A stretch of DNA of 64,000 nucleotides from an uncultured Pelagibacteraceae bacterium (GTDB taxonomy: Bacteria; Pseudomonadota; Alphaproteobacteria; Pelagibacterales; Pelagibacteraceae), in NCBI GenBank assembly GCA_902567235.1, contig CACFLX010000001.1:1-64000 (forward strand), written 5' to 3'. The notes beneath the pieces were generated by a model. It was not told where the DNA came from. It ran no database searches and saw only the letters and a program-made list of their open reading frames with translations. Made by a program: the position numbers and the translations under genes. Below are positions 20,596 to 30,956 of the stretch, one piece after another. Numbering within the stretch: position 1 is the first letter of the stretch; each line of letters starts with the position of its first letter.

Positions 20596-23223
20596 ATGAG
20601 TTTAGATAAATATATACATTCAGATGTAGAGGATAAAATATACACATATTGGGAGAAGAATAATTTATTTAAACCCAAAAAAAATAAGAAGAAATTCTCA
20701 ATAGTTATTCCACCACCTAATGTTACTGGAAGTTTACATATGGGTCATGCTCTAAATAACTCAATTCAAGATTTACTTACGAGATATTATAGAATGAATA
20801 ATTATGAAACTTTGTGGCAACCAGGAACTGATCATGCCGGAATAGCGACTCAAGCATTAGTAGAGAAAAAGTTAAATTCTGAGAACATTAAAAAAAATGA
20901 TTTAGGAAGAGAGAAATTTATTGAAAAAGTATGGGAATGGAAAAATCAATATGGTGACATAATTATTAATCAGCTTAAAAAATTAGGATGTTCATGTGAT
21001 TGGTCAAGAAATGCTTTTACAATGGATGAAAATCTATCAAAAGCAGTTATCAAAGTTTTTGTTGATCTTCATAAAAAAAAATTAATTTATAAAGCTGAAA
21101 AATTAGTAAATTGGGACACAGTTTTAAAAACCGCAATATCTGATTTAGAAGTTGATCAAAGGGAAGTTAATTCTAAAATTTATTATATTAGATATCCAAT
21201 AGATGGAACAACTGAATATATAACCATAGCAACCACTAGACCTGAAACTATGCTTGGAGATACTGCTGTTGCTGTAAACCCTAAAGACAAGAGATATAAA
21301 AAGTATGTTAATAAAATTGTTACAATTCCAATTGTTGGTAGAAAAGTTAAAATCATCGAAGATGATTATGCAGACCCAGAACAGGGAAGTGGAGCATTGA
21401 AAATTACACCTGCGCATGACTTCAATGATTACGATGTTGGTAAAAGAAACAAATTAGAAATTATTAATATTTTTACAGAAGATGGAAAAATTAATGATAA
21501 TGCAATTTCATCATATGTTGGTTTAGATAGATTTGAGGCTAGAAAAAAAATATTAAATGAACTTAAAGAAAAAGATTATTTTGTTAAGGAAGAAAATATT
21601 AAAAATAAAGTTCCATATGGAGATAGATCAAACTCTATAATTGAACCTTTTTTAACAGAACAATGGTTTGCAGATGCAAAGAAGTTATCAGTTAAAGCAA
21701 AAAAAATAGTTAAAAATAAAAAGACAAACTTTTTTCCTGAGAACTGGTCAAAAACTTATTTTCAATGGATGAACAATATTGAACCATGGTGTATATCTAG
21801 ACAATTATGGTGGGGTCATCAAATACCAGCATGGTATGGACCTGATAATAAAATTTTTGTTGAACTAAATGAAAGTGATGCAAAAAAATCAGCAAAAAAA
21901 TATTACAAAAAAGATGTTAAACTAATAAGAGATAATGATGTACTTGATACATGGTTTTCATCTGGTCTTTGGCCTTTTGCAACACTTGGCTGGCCAAACA
22001 AAAATGAATATTTAAAAAAGTTTTATCCAACAACAGTTCTTGTAACAGGATTTGATATAATTTTCTTTTGGGTAGCTAGAATGATGATGTTTGGTATGGA
22101 ATTTTTAAATAAAGAACCATTCAAAGATATTTATGTTCATGCTTTAGTTCGTGATGAAAAAGGACAGAAGATGTCCAAGTCAAAAGGTAATGTAATAGAT
22201 CCACTTGATTTAATTCAAAAATATAGTGCGGACGCTTTAAGATTTACTTTATTATCCATGGCTTCACCTGGTACTGATGTTAAACTTTCTGAGGATAGGG
22301 TTAAAGGATATAGGAATTTTTTAAACAAACTATGGAATGCTAATAATTTTTTAATACAAAACAAATGTAATTTAAAAAATGCTAAAAAACTTCCAAAATT
22401 AAAAGTTAATATCAATAAATGGATATATTTTGAGCTTTTACAAACATCTAATTTAATAAAGAAAAATATAGAAGATTATAGATTTGATGAAGCAGCTAAG
22501 AACGCCTATCATTTTGCATGGCATAAATATTGTGACTGGTACTTAGAATTATCAAAAACAATTCTTTTTTCAGACAATTTAAAAGCTAAAAATGAAGTTA
22601 AAGAAGTTTCTGCATTTGTATTTAGACAAATACTTATTATGCTACATCCATTTATACCATTTGTTACTGAGAAAATATGGCTAACAAATAAATTTGATAG
22701 CAAAAATAAGAATTTTTTAATGTTATCTAACTGGATCTCAGGTAAATCTAAAAAAGATAGTGATCACAAACAAGTTCAGCAGATAATAGATATTATTTCT
22801 GAGATAAGATCTTTTAAAAATGAGCTTAACGTAAGTCCTGGCTCATTTATTGATATATCTATTAATTCTATCAAAAAAAATAATCAAAATTTCATGATTA
22901 ATAATGAAATTATTATTAAAAAATTAGGTAGAATTAATAATTTCTTTAAAAAGGATCAAAATAAACCTGCTGCGTCCTTAATTATATCTGGAGACCTATT
23001 TAAAATTTATTTTGATGAAAATGTTGATTTAAACGCTATTAAAGAAAACTTATTGAAAAGACAAAATAAATACCAAGAAGAAATGGATAAAATATCACAA
23101 AGATTAAGCAATAAAGGCTTTGTTCAAAGAGCACCAAAAGATATTGTTCAGCAAGAAAAAACTAATTATAGTAATTTAAAGAATGATATTAAAAAAATTT
23201 CTTTAACTATTGAAAGCCTTTAA
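20596..23223 (+). CDS. valS: Valyl-tRNA synthetase
   Basis: [30 protein letters not shown]-terminal coiled coil. Confidence 0.97.
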   Translation: MSLDKYIHSDVEDKIYTYWEKNNLFKPKKNKKKFSIVIPPPNVTGSLHMGHALNNSIQDLLTRYYRMNNYETLWQPGTDHAGIATQALVEKKLNSENIKKNDLGREKFIEKVWEWKNQYGDIIINQLKKLGCSCDWSRNAFTMDENLSKAVIKVFVDLHKKKLIYKAEKLVNWDTVLKTAISDLEVDQREVNSKIYYIRYPIDGTTEYITIATTRPETMLGDTAVAVNPKDKRYKKYVNKIVTIPIVGRKVKIIEDDYADPEQGSGALKITPAHDFNDYDVGKRNKLEIINIFTEDGKINDNAISSYVGLDRFEARKKILNELKEKDYFVKEENIKNKVPYGDRSNSIIEPFLTEQWFADAKKLSVKAKKIVKNKKTNFFPENWSKTYFQWMNNIEPWCISRQLWWGHQIPAWYGPDNKIFVELNESDAKKSAKKYYKKDVKLIRDNDVLDTWFSSGLWPFATLGWPNKNEYLKKFYPTTVLVTGFDIIFFWVARMMMFGMEFLNKEPFKDIYVHALVRDEKGQKMSKSKGNVIDPLDLIQKYSADALRFTLLSMASPGTDVKLSEDRVKGYRNFLNKLWNANNFLIQNKCNLKNAKKLPKLKVNINKWIYFELLQTSNLIKKNIEDYRFDEAAKNAYHFAWHKYCDWYLELSKTILFSDNLKAKNEVKEVSAFVFRQILIMLHPFIPFVTEKIWLTNKFDSKNKNFLMLSNWISGKSKKDSDHKQVQQIIDIISEIRSFKNELNVSPGSFIDISINSIKKNNQNFMINNEIIIKKLGRINNFFKKDQNKPAASLIISGDLFKIYFDENVDLNAIKENLLKRQNKYQEEMDKISQRLSNKGFVQRAPKDIVQQEKTNYSNLKNDIKKISLTIESL

Positions 23224-24941
23224 TGAAAAAGTTTAATAAAAAAAAGCTACCTAGTAGACATACTTCTTTAGGACCCGATAAAGCTCCTCAAAGATCATTC
23301 TATTATGCTATGAACTTAACTGAAAAAGATGTTGCAAAACCTTTCGTTGGTGTTGTTTCAACTTGGAATGAGGCAGCTCCTTGTAATATTGCTTTAATGA
23401 GACAAGCTCAGTCAGTTAAAAAGGGCGTACAATCTGCAGGTGGTACTCCAAGAGAATTTTGTACAATTACAGTAACTGATGGTATCGCAATGGGACATGA
23501 AGGAATGAAATCTTCATTAATTTCAAGAGATGTAATTGCAGATTCAACTGAATTAACAGTTAGAGGACATTGTTATGATGCATTAGTTGGTGTTGCTGGT
23601 TGTGATAAATCTTTACCAGGTTTAATGATGGCAATGGTAAGATTAAATGTTCCAAGTGTTTTTATATACGGAGGATCAATTTTACCAGGAAGATTAAATG
23701 GTAAAGATATAACTGTTGTAGATGTTTTTGAAGGAGTTGGAAAGTATTCTTCAGGAAAAATATCAGAACACGCACTAAGAAAAATAGAATTAAAAGCATG
23801 TCCAACTGCTGGTGCTTGTGGTGGTCAGTTTACTGCTAATACAATGGCATGTGTATCAGAAGCAATGGGATTAGCTTTACCTTATTCTGCTGGAACTCCA
23901 GCTCCATTCAATAGAAGAGATAAATATGCTTTAGCTAGTGGAAAAGCTGTAATGAATTTATTAGCAAAAAATATTAGACCAAGAGATATTGTAACAAAAA
24001 AAGCTTTAGAAAATGCTGCAACAATTGTTGCTGCAACAGGTGGATCAACAAATGCCGCATTACACTTACCTGCTATTGCAAATGAAATTGGTATTAAATT
24101 TGATTTAATGGATGTTGCTAAAATATTTAAAAGAACTCCTTATCTTGCAGATTTAAAACCTGGTGGAAAATATGTTGCAAAAGATATGTGGAAAGCAGGT
24201 GGAGTTCCTATGTTGCTTAAAACTTTAATGGATGGTGGATATATACACGGTAATTGCATGACGGTTACAGGCAAAACTATGAAAGAGAATTTAAAAAACG
24301 TTAAGTTTAATTCTAAACAAAAAGTTATGAGAAAATATAATAATCCTTTATCTAAAGATGGAGGCGTTGTTGGAATGAAAGGAAACTTAGCTCCAGAAGG
24401 TGCAATTGTTAAAGTTGCTGGTTTAAAAAGATTGCAATTTACTGGAAGAGCAAGATGTTTTGATACTGAAGAAGCAGCTTACAAAGCTGTTAAAAATAGA
24501 AAATATAAAGACGGTGATATTATAATTATTAGATACGAAGGACCAAAAGGTGGACCTGGTATGAGAGAAATGCTTCAAACAACAGGAGCAATTTACGGTC
24601 AAGGTAAAGGAGAAAAAGTTGCACTTATAACAGATGGAAGATTTTCTGGAGCAACAAGAGGTTTTTGTATTGGACATGTTGGACCAGAAGCATCAGTAGG
24701 TGGACCAATAGCTTTACTTAGAAACGGAGACATAATTGATTTAGATGCGAAGAAGGGGACAATTAATGTTCGTTTAACTAAAAAAGAATTAGCTAAAAGA
24801 AGAAAAAAATGGAAACCAAAGAAAATTAACTTTGGAAATGGAACACTTTGGAAATATGCGCAAACGGTCGGACCAGCTTATTTAGGTGCTCCAACTCATC
24901 CTGGTGGTAAAAACGAAGTAAAAACTTACGCAGATATTTAA
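23223..24941 (+). CDS. ilvD: Dihydroxy-acid dehydratase
   Basis: [36 protein letters not shown]. Confidence 0.97.
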   Translation: MKKFNKKKLPSRHTSLGPDKAPQRSFYYAMNLTEKDVAKPFVGVVSTWNEAAPCNIALMRQAQSVKKGVQSAGGTPREFCTITVTDGIAMGHEGMKSSLISRDVIADSTELTVRGHCYDALVGVAGCDKSLPGLMMAMVRLNVPSVFIYGGSILPGRLNGKDITVVDVFEGVGKYSSGKISEHALRKIELKACPTAGACGGQFTANTMACVSEAMGLALPYSAGTPAPFNRRDKYALASGKAVMNLLAKNIRPRDIVTKKALENAATIVAATGGSTNAALHLPAIANEIGIKFDLMDVAKIFKRTPYLADLKPGGKYVAKDMWKAGGVPMLLKTLMDGGYIHGNCMTVTGKTMKENLKNVKFNSKQKVMRKYNNPLSKDGGVVGMKGNLAPEGAIVKVAGLKRLQFTGRARCFDTEEAAYKAVKNRKYKDGDIIIIRYEGPKGGPGMREMLQTTGAIYGQGKGEKVALITDGRFSGATRGFCIGHVGPEASVGGPIALLRNGDIIDLDAKKGTINVRLTKKELAKRRKKWKPKKINFGNGTLWKYAQTVGPAYLGAPTHPGGKNEVKTYADI

Positions 24942-26131
24942 TGAAAATAAGACCTGTAATTCTTTGCGGGGGTGCTGGAACAAGACTTTGGCCTAAGCAA
25001 AAAAAACATCAAGCAAAGCAATTTATAAACTTTGGTAACTGGACTTTGTTAGGCAAAACTCTGGAGAGAGTAAAAGCATCTATATTTGATGCTCCAATTA
25101 TAAGCACAAATGCAAAATATTTAAGACAAGTTAAACAACACTTAAAGAAACACAAAATAAGAAAATATAAAATAGTTTTAGAACCAGCAAAAAGAAATAC
25201 AGCTCCTGCTATATTAAGTACTGCATTAATTAAAGATATTCCAAACGAACAACCTTTAATGTTTTTGGCTGCTGATCATTTGATAGAGAAGGTTGGATTA
25301 TTTAATAAAGCTATCAAAAAAAATCAAAAGAAACTCACTCAAAATAATATCTTTATATTTGGGATTAAACCCACAATGCCTTCAAGTGAATTTGGTTATT
25401 TTTTAACAAAAAATACCAAAGTAACTAGATTTATAGAAAAACCAAAAGAGGCTAAAGCTAAACAAATAATAAGTAAAAAGGGTTATTGGAATTCTGGAAT
25501 GTTTTATTTGAGAAAAGACTCAATAATTAATAATTTCAAGAAATACCAACCAAATATTTACCGAAACTGTAATAAAGCTATAACAAAAGCAAAATATAAA
25601 AGTAATGTGTATTATTTAAACAAACAAGCATTTACTAAAGCAACAGCTAAGTCTTTCGACTATGCAATATTAGAAAAAACTAAAGATATAAACGCTATAA
25701 AATTAGATATTCCTTGGTCTGATTTAGGATCTTGGAAAGAAATCTGTAAAATGTATGGAAGAAATAAAAGACAATACTTTAAAAAGAAAAATGTATTCCA
25801 CAGACCTTGGGGTAGTTATGTTAATTTATTTAATGGTAAGGAATTCTTAATTAAAGAATTATACGTAAAACCTAAAGGTATATTAAGTCTTCAGAAACAT
25901 CATCATAGAGCTGAACACTGGGTAGTTACTCATGGTAAACCTAAAATTACTTTAAATAAGAAATATTTTACAATGAAACCTGATGAAACTATCTTTATTC
26001 CATTAGGAGCAATCCATAGAATAGAAAATCCCTACAAAAAACCAGTGAAAATTATTGAAGCACAAGTTGGATCTATACTAAAAGAAACGGATATCGTCAG
26101 ATATCAAGATGTTTATGGAAGAGTAAAATAA
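24941..26131 (+). CDS. manC: Mannose-1-phosphate guanylyltransferase / mannose-6-phosphate isomerase type II
   Basis: LCGGAGTRLWP N-terminus; C-terminal cupin HHHRAEHWVV. Confidence 0.88.
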   Translation: MKIRPVILCGGAGTRLWPKQKKHQAKQFINFGNWTLLGKTLERVKASIFDAPIISTNAKYLRQVKQHLKKHKIRKYKIVLEPAKRNTAPAILSTALIKDIPNEQPLMFLAADHLIEKVGLFNKAIKKNQKKLTQNNIFIFGIKPTMPSSEFGYFLTKNTKVTRFIEKPKEAKAKQIISKKGYWNSGMFYLRKDSIINNFKKYQPNIYRNCNKAITKAKYKSNVYYLNKQAFTKATAKSFDYAILEKTKDINAIKLDIPWSDLGSWKEICKMYGRNKRQYFKKKNVFHRPWGSYVNLFNGKEFLIKELYVKPKGILSLQKHHHRAEHWVVTHGKPKITLNKKYFTMKPDETIFIPLGAIHRIENPYKKPVKIIEAQVGSILKETDIVRYQDVYGRVK

Positions 26132-27016
26132 TTATTTTACAAGAAAATTCACTTTTTTATTTGATAGATTTAAATGAATTTTTTTATATGAACCAAAATT
26201 ATCTCCATCAATTTGAACTGGTATCAAATCATTTCCATCAATAGTAATGTTTTGTGAATAAGTAGTAATAACATTTTTGTTTTTACTTAAATCACCATTA
26301 AGAATTATTAAGAATATAGAATATAATAAACTGATCCTAGTCAAATCCTTAAAAATATAGGTGACTAATTTATCTTCAAAAATATTTGTTTTATTTATTT
26401 TATGATGTCCGGCGTAATATTTGGTATTTGAAGATAATATCCAGTCTGCTTGATAAAATTGCCCATCAAAAGTTACATTTAATTTTTTATTATTCATAAA
26501 TAAGAAATATTGAAAACCTTTGATGCCGAAAATAATTTTACCAAGAATTTTTTTAATTTTTGAATTAATTGAATGAACAATTTTTGCATCCCATCCTATA
26601 CCAGCCATTAAAAAGAAATAATTCTCATTAATTTTTACAAGATTAGAGGATTTATAATTATTAGAAACCAACACATTTACTATATCATCAACTTTTTTAT
26701 TCATTGATAATTCAGCTTGAAGTAGATTTGCAGTGCCAGCAGGAATATAACCTATAGCAAAATCGTCTTTAAAATTAAAATCATTGTTAATTAATTCATT
26801 AATTGCAAAAGAAACTGAACCATCTCCACCAGCTACTATTAGTCGATCATAATTTTTTTTATTAAAATCTTTAAAAATTTTCTTAGCTTGACTTATTGTA
26901 TTGGTCTCAAAGTAGTCTACAGAATTGTTTTTTTTTAATTTAGATAAAACTTTATTTATGAACTTTGATTTTCTTCCAGCAGAAGAGTTCAAATTGTAAA
27001 TTAAACAATACAACAT
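26132..27016 (-). CDS. Diacylglycerol/lipid kinase family protein
   Basis: GGDGSVSFAINEL catalytic motif, IPAGTANLLQ; DAGK_cat-like fold. Confidence 0.85.
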   Translation of the reverse strand: MLYCLIYNLNSSAGRKSKFINKVLSKLKKNNSVDYFETNTISQAKKIFKDFNKKNYDRLIVAGGDGSVSFAINELINNDFNFKDDFAIGYIPAGTANLLQAELSMNKKVDDIVNVLVSNNYKSSNLVKINENYFFLMAGIGWDAKIVHSINSKIKKILGKIIFGIKGFQYFLFMNNKKLNVTFDGQFYQADWILSSNTKYYAGHHKINKTNIFEDKLVTYIFKDLTRISLLYSIFLIILNGDLSKNKNVITTYSQNITIDGNDLIPVQIDGDNFGSYKKIHLNLSNKKVNFLVK

Positions 27017-27035
27017 AATTAATCCTTAAAAAATT

Positions 27036-27053
27036 TTTAACAAATTTGTAACA
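27036..27053 (+). promoter_or_regulatory. Pho-box-like direct repeat upstream of the plcP-like gene
   Basis: TTTAACA-AATT-TGTAACA, 11-nt period, same motif as upstream of pstS. Confidence 0.65.
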
Positions 27054-27082
27054 TTCAAATGAAATAAGAATTACATGATTCG

Positions 27083-27100
27083 TGTTACAGTTGTGTTAAA
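27083..27100 (-). promoter_or_regulatory. Pho-box-like direct repeat upstream of the lipid kinase gene
   Basis: Reverse strand TTTAACA-CAAC-TGTAACA, oriented toward the minus-strand kinase. Confidence 0.62.
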
Positions 27101-27114
27101 AAAAGGTTTTTTAA

Positions 27115-27927
27115 ATGCCTAATATACTTAAATACAAAAGTATATTTATTTCTGACGTGCATTTAGGTACCAAGGGATGTCAGGCAAATAAACTTTTAGA
27201 GTTTTTTAAAAACTCAAGATCTGAAAATCTTTATCTTGTAGGAGATATTATAGATATTTGGGAAATGCAAAAAAAATTCTATTGGCCACAGGAACACAAT
27301 GATGTAATTCAAAAAATTTTAAGAAAAGCAAGACATGGTACTAAAGTCTTTTACATTATGGGTAATCATGACGAAATGTTAAGAAAATTTATTCCAATGC
27401 ATTTTGGTGACATTCATATGGTTAATAGAGTAATTCATGAAACAAATGCTGGAAAAAAATATGTTGTTGTCCATGGTGATGCTTGGGATGGTGTTATGAA
27501 ACATGCTAAATGGTTATCTAAACTTGGATCAATAGCCTATAATTTATTATTAAAATTGAATGTAATAATTAATTTTTTTAGAAGGTTGAGAGGAAAAGAA
27601 TATTGGTCTCTTGCAAAATTTTTAAAGTATAAAGTCAAAAACGCAGTCAAATATATTGGTGAATACGAAAAGACAGTCTCAGATTATGCAAAAAGAAAGA
27701 AATTTGATGGAATTATTTGTGGCCACATCCATCATGCCGAGGATAGAGATTTTAATGGGGTTAATTATTTAAATTGTGGAGACTGGGTTGAATCTTGCAC
27801 TGCATTAGCCGAAAATTATGATGGTAGTTTTGAAATATTATATTGGGACAAAATAAGAGAACAATATTTAGATAATAAAGAAATAATTAAACCAATTAAA
27901 ACCGAAGAATTAAAAAAAGCTTCATAG
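27115..27927 (+). CDS. plcP: Metallophosphoesterase of the LpxH-like/PlcP (phospholipase C) type
   Basis: ISDVHLGT, VGDIIDIWE, MGNHDE, VVHGDAWD, CGHIHHAE; paired with an Agt-like glycosyltransferase and a lipid kinase. Confidence 0.72.
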   Translation: MPNILKYKSIFISDVHLGTKGCQANKLLEFFKNSRSENLYLVGDIIDIWEMQKKFYWPQEHNDVIQKILRKARHGTKVFYIMGNHDEMLRKFIPMHFGDIHMVNRVIHETNAGKKYVVVHGDAWDGVMKHAKWLSKLGSIAYNLLLKLNVIINFFRRLRGKEYWSLAKFLKYKVKNAVKYIGEYEKTVSDYAKRKKFDGIICGHIHHAEDRDFNGVNYLNCGDWVESCTALAENYDGSFEILYWDKIREQYLDNKEIIKPIKTEELKKAS

Positions 27928-27930
27928 TTA

Positions 27931-28938
27931 ATGAAAATTTTAATAGCGACAGATGCATATTTTCCACAAGTAAATGGTGTCGTAAGAACCTTACATGAAA
28001 CAGGCAATGTATTAAAAGAACAAGGTCATATTATAGAATATATTACACCACATTTATTTTTAACTTTTCCGATGCCGAAATATAACGAAATTAGGTTGTC
28101 TATAAATGTATGGCCAAGAGTTGGTAGTTTAATAAAGAAAATAAAACCTGATGCAATACATATTGCTACCGAAGGTCCTATAGGGACGATGGCAAGAAGA
28201 TATTGTTTAAAAAATAATCTAAAGTTTACTACGAGTTTCCATACAAGATTTGATAAATATCTAAAACTTTACTTTCCTATTATACCAGCAAAATGGGCTG
28301 AAAAATTCTTAGCAAACTTTCATAACAAGGCCGAGAGAATTTTAGTAACAACAGAATCCATGAGAAAAGAATTAATCGATATAGGTATAGATAATAATAA
28401 AATGATTACTTGGACCAGAGGGGGAAATCATGGAGCCTTTAAGAAACCTAAAAAAATTGAATTACATCACAAAAGACCAATTTGGATTTATGTTGGAAGA
28501 GTTGCAGTTGAAAAAAACATAAGAGCTTTCTTAGAATGTGATTTAGAAGGTACAAAAATAATAATAGGAAAAGGACCCGATTTAAAAAAATTAAAAGAAG
28601 AATTCCCTAAAGATATTTTTTTAGGAGAAAAAACAAATGGTGCACTTGCATCATATTTTGCATCTTCTGATGTTTTTGTATTCCCTAGTAAAACAGATAC
28701 ATTTGGAATTGTAGTTACTGAGGCTTTAAATTGTGGTACTCCTGTAGCTGCTTATCCTGTTCCAGGTCCTAAAGATATATTTGAAGGATCCAAAATAAAT
28801 TGTTTAGATAATGATCTTAAAGTTTCAGCCCATAAAGCTTTGAAAGTTGATCGAAATGATTGTCTTGAATTTGCAAAAAAATTTACTTGGGAAGAAACAG
28901 CAAAAATATTTTTTAATAATATTTCACCAAATCATTAG
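27931..28938 (+). CDS. GT4-family glycosyltransferase, candidate Agt-type glycolipid synthase
   Basis: PQVNGVVRTL, FHTRFDKY, YVGRVAVEKNI, SKTDTFGIVVTEAL; adjacent to plcP-like gene. Confidence 0.82.
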   Translation: MKILIATDAYFPQVNGVVRTLHETGNVLKEQGHIIEYITPHLFLTFPMPKYNEIRLSINVWPRVGSLIKKIKPDAIHIATEGPIGTMARRYCLKNNLKFTTSFHTRFDKYLKLYFPIIPAKWAEKFLANFHNKAERILVTTESMRKELIDIGIDNNKMITWTRGGNHGAFKKPKKIELHHKRPIWIYVGRVAVEKNIRAFLECDLEGTKIIIGKGPDLKKLKEEFPKDIFLGEKTNGALASYFASSDVFVFPSKTDTFGIVVTEALNCGTPVAAYPVPGPKDIFEGSKINCLDNDLKVSAHKALKVDRNDCLEFAKKFTWEETAKIFFNNISPNH

Positions 28939-29002
28939 TAAACTTTTATTAATTTATTTGCATTAAAAAGAGTAATGATGCAAAATTAACTTATCTAAAT
29001 TT

Positions 29003-30148
29003 ATGGAATATTTCATCATTCTACTTATAGTTGTTATAGTTTATCTCCTATATTTACTTAATCAAAAAAAAAACAAATCAATAAATACCGCTACAATAAT
29101 TAATAAAAGAGAAGAAAAAACTAAAAGAGTAATTATTGATGAACTTGAGGATCAGTTTTTTGCATTAAATAAATTTAACATAATTAAATATGCCAATCCA
29201 AGTGCATTAAAAAGATTTGGAAGTAGTTTAATTGATAAAAACATTTCTTCTGTAATTCGAAAACCAGAATTAATAGAAAATATTGAAAAAGCTATAATTG
29301 AAAATAAAACAAAAAATATTGATGTTGAAATAGACTTGCCATCATATCAATTTTATAAGATTTATATCATCCCTGGCCCAACTCATTTATTTACTGAACC
29401 AGATTCTGTTGTGTTATTTTTTAAAGATTTTACTGAAATTACAAAAGCACAAAAATTTAAAACTGATTTTGTAGCCAATGTAAGCCATGAATTAAGAACA
29501 CCTTTAATGGCAATCAAAGGATCTTTAGAAACTATTGAAGGTCCAGCGTCTGATGATGAAAAGGCTAAAAAAAAATTTATGAAAATAATCATTGATCAAT
29601 CAAATAGAATGGAAAATTTAGTTAATGATCTTTTAATACTCACAAGAATTGAATTAGAAGAACATATAAGGCCAAGCACTTTAGTTGATATAAATGATCT
29701 TTTCAAAACAATCATCAGTAATTTTGAGATTATTTTAAAAAAAAAGAAATTAAACATTAATTTATCTCTCGCAAATCCAACAATTGTTATTGGAGATAAA
29801 AAAAAATTACAAACTGTTTTTTCTAATCTTTTAGATAATGCAATTAAGTATTCAAATGAAAACAAGTCTATTTTTATATCAAGCAATATTAGCGATGGTA
29901 AATTGTTAGAAAAAAATTTTATGATCAGTGTTAAAGACGAAGGTGTTGGCATTCCTCAAAGATTTATTTCTAGAATTACAGAAAGATTTTTTAGAGTAGA
30001 TCTTGAACAAAGTAATAAGGTTGGTGGAACTGGTTTAGGATTAGCTATTGTTAAACATATAGTTACTCAACATCGTGGACACTATGAGATTCTAAGTGAG
30101 GAAAACCAAGGAACTGAAATTCAAATTTATTTGCCAGCGAAAACTTAA
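29003..30148 (+). CDS. phoR: Phosphate regulon sensor histidine kinase PhoR
   Basis: VSHELRTPL, GGTGLGLAIVKHI; upstream of pstSCAB-phoU-phoB. Confidence 0.88.
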   Translation: MEYFIILLIVVIVYLLYLLNQKKNKSINTATIINKREEKTKRVIIDELEDQFFALNKFNIIKYANPSALKRFGSSLIDKNISSVIRKPELIENIEKAIIENKTKNIDVEIDLPSYQFYKIYIIPGPTHLFTEPDSVVLFFKDFTEITKAQKFKTDFVANVSHELRTPLMAIKGSLETIEGPASDDEKAKKKFMKIIIDQSNRMENLVNDLLILTRIELEEHIRPSTLVDINDLFKTIISNFEIILKKKKLNINLSLANPTIVIGDKKKLQTVFSNLLDNAIKYSNENKSIFISSNISDGKLLEKNFMISVKDEGVGIPQRFISRITERFFRVDLEQSNKVGGTGLGLAIVKHIVTQHRGHYEILSEENQGTEIQIYLPAKT

Positions 30149-30238
30149 ATTTAAAAGTATTATATTATAATAGTTTTAGAAGGTTTTTTTTAACAATTCT
30201 TTACTTGATTAATGTTAATATTTTAATTAATTTTTTAT

Positions 30239-30847
30239 ATGGTTAAAATATTCAAAAATATTTTGATTTTTGCTTTTTTGTTAAGCTCTATAACAACAAG
30301 TGTTTTTTCTAAAGATATCACAACATTATTAAGAAATCAGCAACTTACAGTTTTTGATATTGGAATTTTTAGATTAGAAGCAGATTTAAAAACTTCATAT
30401 CCTTCTATAAAAGATCATTTAGAAGTTACTGAAGCTGAATTTTATACAGACGTAGTTACCTCGTATTCTAAAAATTCAATTGATTTAATTGTTTCTGTTC
30501 CTATGAATAAAAATCTCAAGAAGGAAAATTATTTTTCAGATTCTTTTAGATGTAGGAATATTTTTAATTCTGTAAGAGATTTTTTATTGAGGAATGAGAA
30601 TTTGAGTAATTATAGATATACTATGGCTACAAGTTATTTAACCTCTATATTTTCAACCCCAAGCTCATGGCCTAGCTGGAGATATGATGAAGAAATTAGA
30701 GAAGAATTAGTAAACTTAGTAAAACTAGAAATAACTTTACGTCCAAGCAATGAACTCGCTCTTAATGAACAGGTAAACCCTATTTCATGTATTGGTGGCC
30801 TAGAAACTGATATTGATCAGATAATTATATCAAAAAAATACAACTAA
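30239..30847 (+). CDS. Uncharacterised secreted protein between phoR and pstS
   Basis: N-terminal signal-peptide-like MVKIFKNILIFAFLLSSITTSVFS; no family recognised. Confidence 0.7.
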   Translation: MVKIFKNILIFAFLLSSITTSVFSKDITTLLRNQQLTVFDIGIFRLEADLKTSYPSIKDHLEVTEAEFYTDVVTSYSKNSIDLIVSVPMNKNLKKENYFSDSFRCRNIFNSVRDFLLRNENLSNYRYTMATSYLTSIFSTPSSWPSWRYDEEIREELVNLVKLEITLRPSNELALNEQVNPISCIGGLETDIDQIIISKKYN

Positions 30848-30858
30848 AAAGTTACCTT

Positions 30859-30887
30859 TTTAACAAAAGTGTAACAATTCTGTAATA
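30859..30887 (+). promoter_or_regulatory. Pho-box-like triple direct repeat upstream of pstS
   Basis: TTTAACAAAAG-TGTAACAATTC-TGTAATA, three 7-mers at 11-nt period. Confidence 0.72.
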
Positions 30888-30956
30888 TTAAAGATTCAAT
30901 AAATTTATACGAGTCAGTCATCTTTTAATTAATAAATAACGAAAGGATTAAAGATA

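Noticed and set aside
28957-28984. Inverted repeat TTTGCAT...ATGCAAA between the glycosyltransferase and phoR
   Set aside because: Only 7 bp with a 14-nt loop in AT-rich DNA and no T-tract; expected by chance.
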